DNA of 14,695 nucleotides from UBA9676 sp035532275 (lineage in GTDB: Bacteria; Actinomycetota; Actinomycetes; Streptosporangiales; Streptosporangiaceae), in the NCBI GenBank assembly GCA_035532275.1, contig DATKRG010000283.1:1-14695 (forward strand), written 5' to 3'. A program made the position numbers and the translations under genes. Below are positions 14,558 through 14,695 of the stretch, piece by piece. The notes under the pieces are model-generated. The model was given only the letters and a program-made list of their open reading frames with translations. It searched no databases and was not told where the DNA came from. Numbering within the stretch: position 1 is the stretch's first letter; each line of letters starts with the position of its first letter.

Positions 14558-14695
14558 TCACAGAGTAGCTGGGCCCGGCACGTCCGACGGTGTGTGCCGG
14601 TGCCTGCGGACCAGCAGGATCAGCGGGAGCGCGGCAAGTTCGGCCGCGACGGCGAAGGCTGCCACCGCTGCCAGGGAGACGCTGAACAGGGCGCC
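14558..14695 (-). CDS. C-terminal end of a membrane protein, cut by the window edge
   Basis: An open frame of 45 codons enters from the right edge and stops at TGA (14560-14558). It encodes a hydrophobic helix (LFSVSLAAVAAFAVAAELAA, continuing into LPLILLV), then a basic tail RRHRHT and a Pro-rich end. That is what the last helix and tail of a transporter such as an MFS permease look like, but 45 residues are too few to name a family. The stop overlaps the alternative GTG start of the DUF4129 gene by 4 nt, which suggests it is the preceding gene of the same operon. Confidence 0.6.
   Translation of the reverse strand, partial: GALFSVSLAAVAAFAVAAELAALPLILLVRRHRHTPSDVPGPATL

Noticed and set aside
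14481..14561. N-terminal extension of the DUF4129 protein from GTG 14561
   Set aside because: Not excluded, but placed second. It has no ribosome site and adds 27 Pro/Ala-rich residues, while ATG 14480 has GGAGG at good spacing. The GTGA overlap with the upstream gene is the argument in its favour.
1..14695. CRISPR array, insertion sequence, prophage attachment site or other mobile element
   Set aside because: No regularly spaced repeats, transposase or integrase motifs, or tRNA-end duplications are visible, and base composition looks even throughout.

Overview
This window looks like chromosomal DNA from a high-GC Gram-positive actinomycete. Nearly every codon ends in G or C, GTG starts are frequent, and genes are packed with 4-nt start/stop overlaps. 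The gene families present are typical of Actinomycetota: XRE-cupin regulators, a DUF1348 protein next to a TetR regulator, MoxR/DUF58/DUF4129 operons and a second-type enolase. A member of the Streptosporangiales or a relative is plausible, but the sequence alone cannot settle this. I see no tRNA, rRNA, CRISPR array, transposase or integrase.

Layout. (1) 1-2598: a flavin disulfide-reductase-like gene, cut off by the window start, runs leftward. It is divergent from an XRE-cupin regulator and a Sfp/EntD-type phosphopantetheinyl transferase, which form a short rightward unit; the 122-bp gap between the two directions holds the promoters. (2) 2613-3742: a DUF1348 (NTF2-like) gene and a TetR regulator diverge from a 98-bp gap that holds two copies of a palindromic operator. 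One copy lies inside a good promoter for the DUF1348 gene. (3) 3851-8853: a tight three-gene rightward operon encodes a dynamin-like GTPase and two different short MutS-family ATPases. This is the most interesting part of the window. (4) 8832-10130: an enolase gene runs leftward and overlaps the tail of the second MutS gene. (5) 10309-14695: a leftward operon encodes a truncated membrane protein, a DUF4129 membrane protein, a small two-helix membrane protein, a MoxR AAA+ ATPase, a DUF58 protein and a five-helix membrane protein. Most junctions in it are 4-nt overlaps.

How the genes work together. The two MutS-like proteins lack the mismatch-recognition part of true MutS, but each keeps the core and ATPase modules. 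Both carry Asn instead of Asp in Walker B, and they differ at the His switch that follows. This suggests an asymmetric heterodimer acting with a dynamin-like GTPase. I know of no described function for this trio; membrane-linked DNA handling or phage defence are hypotheses only. The MoxR/DUF58/DUF4129 block is a known association, thought to be a chaperone-like AAA+ system acting at the membrane. The TetR/DUF1348 pair looks like a self-contained inducible unit. Every gap between genes is under 200 bases.
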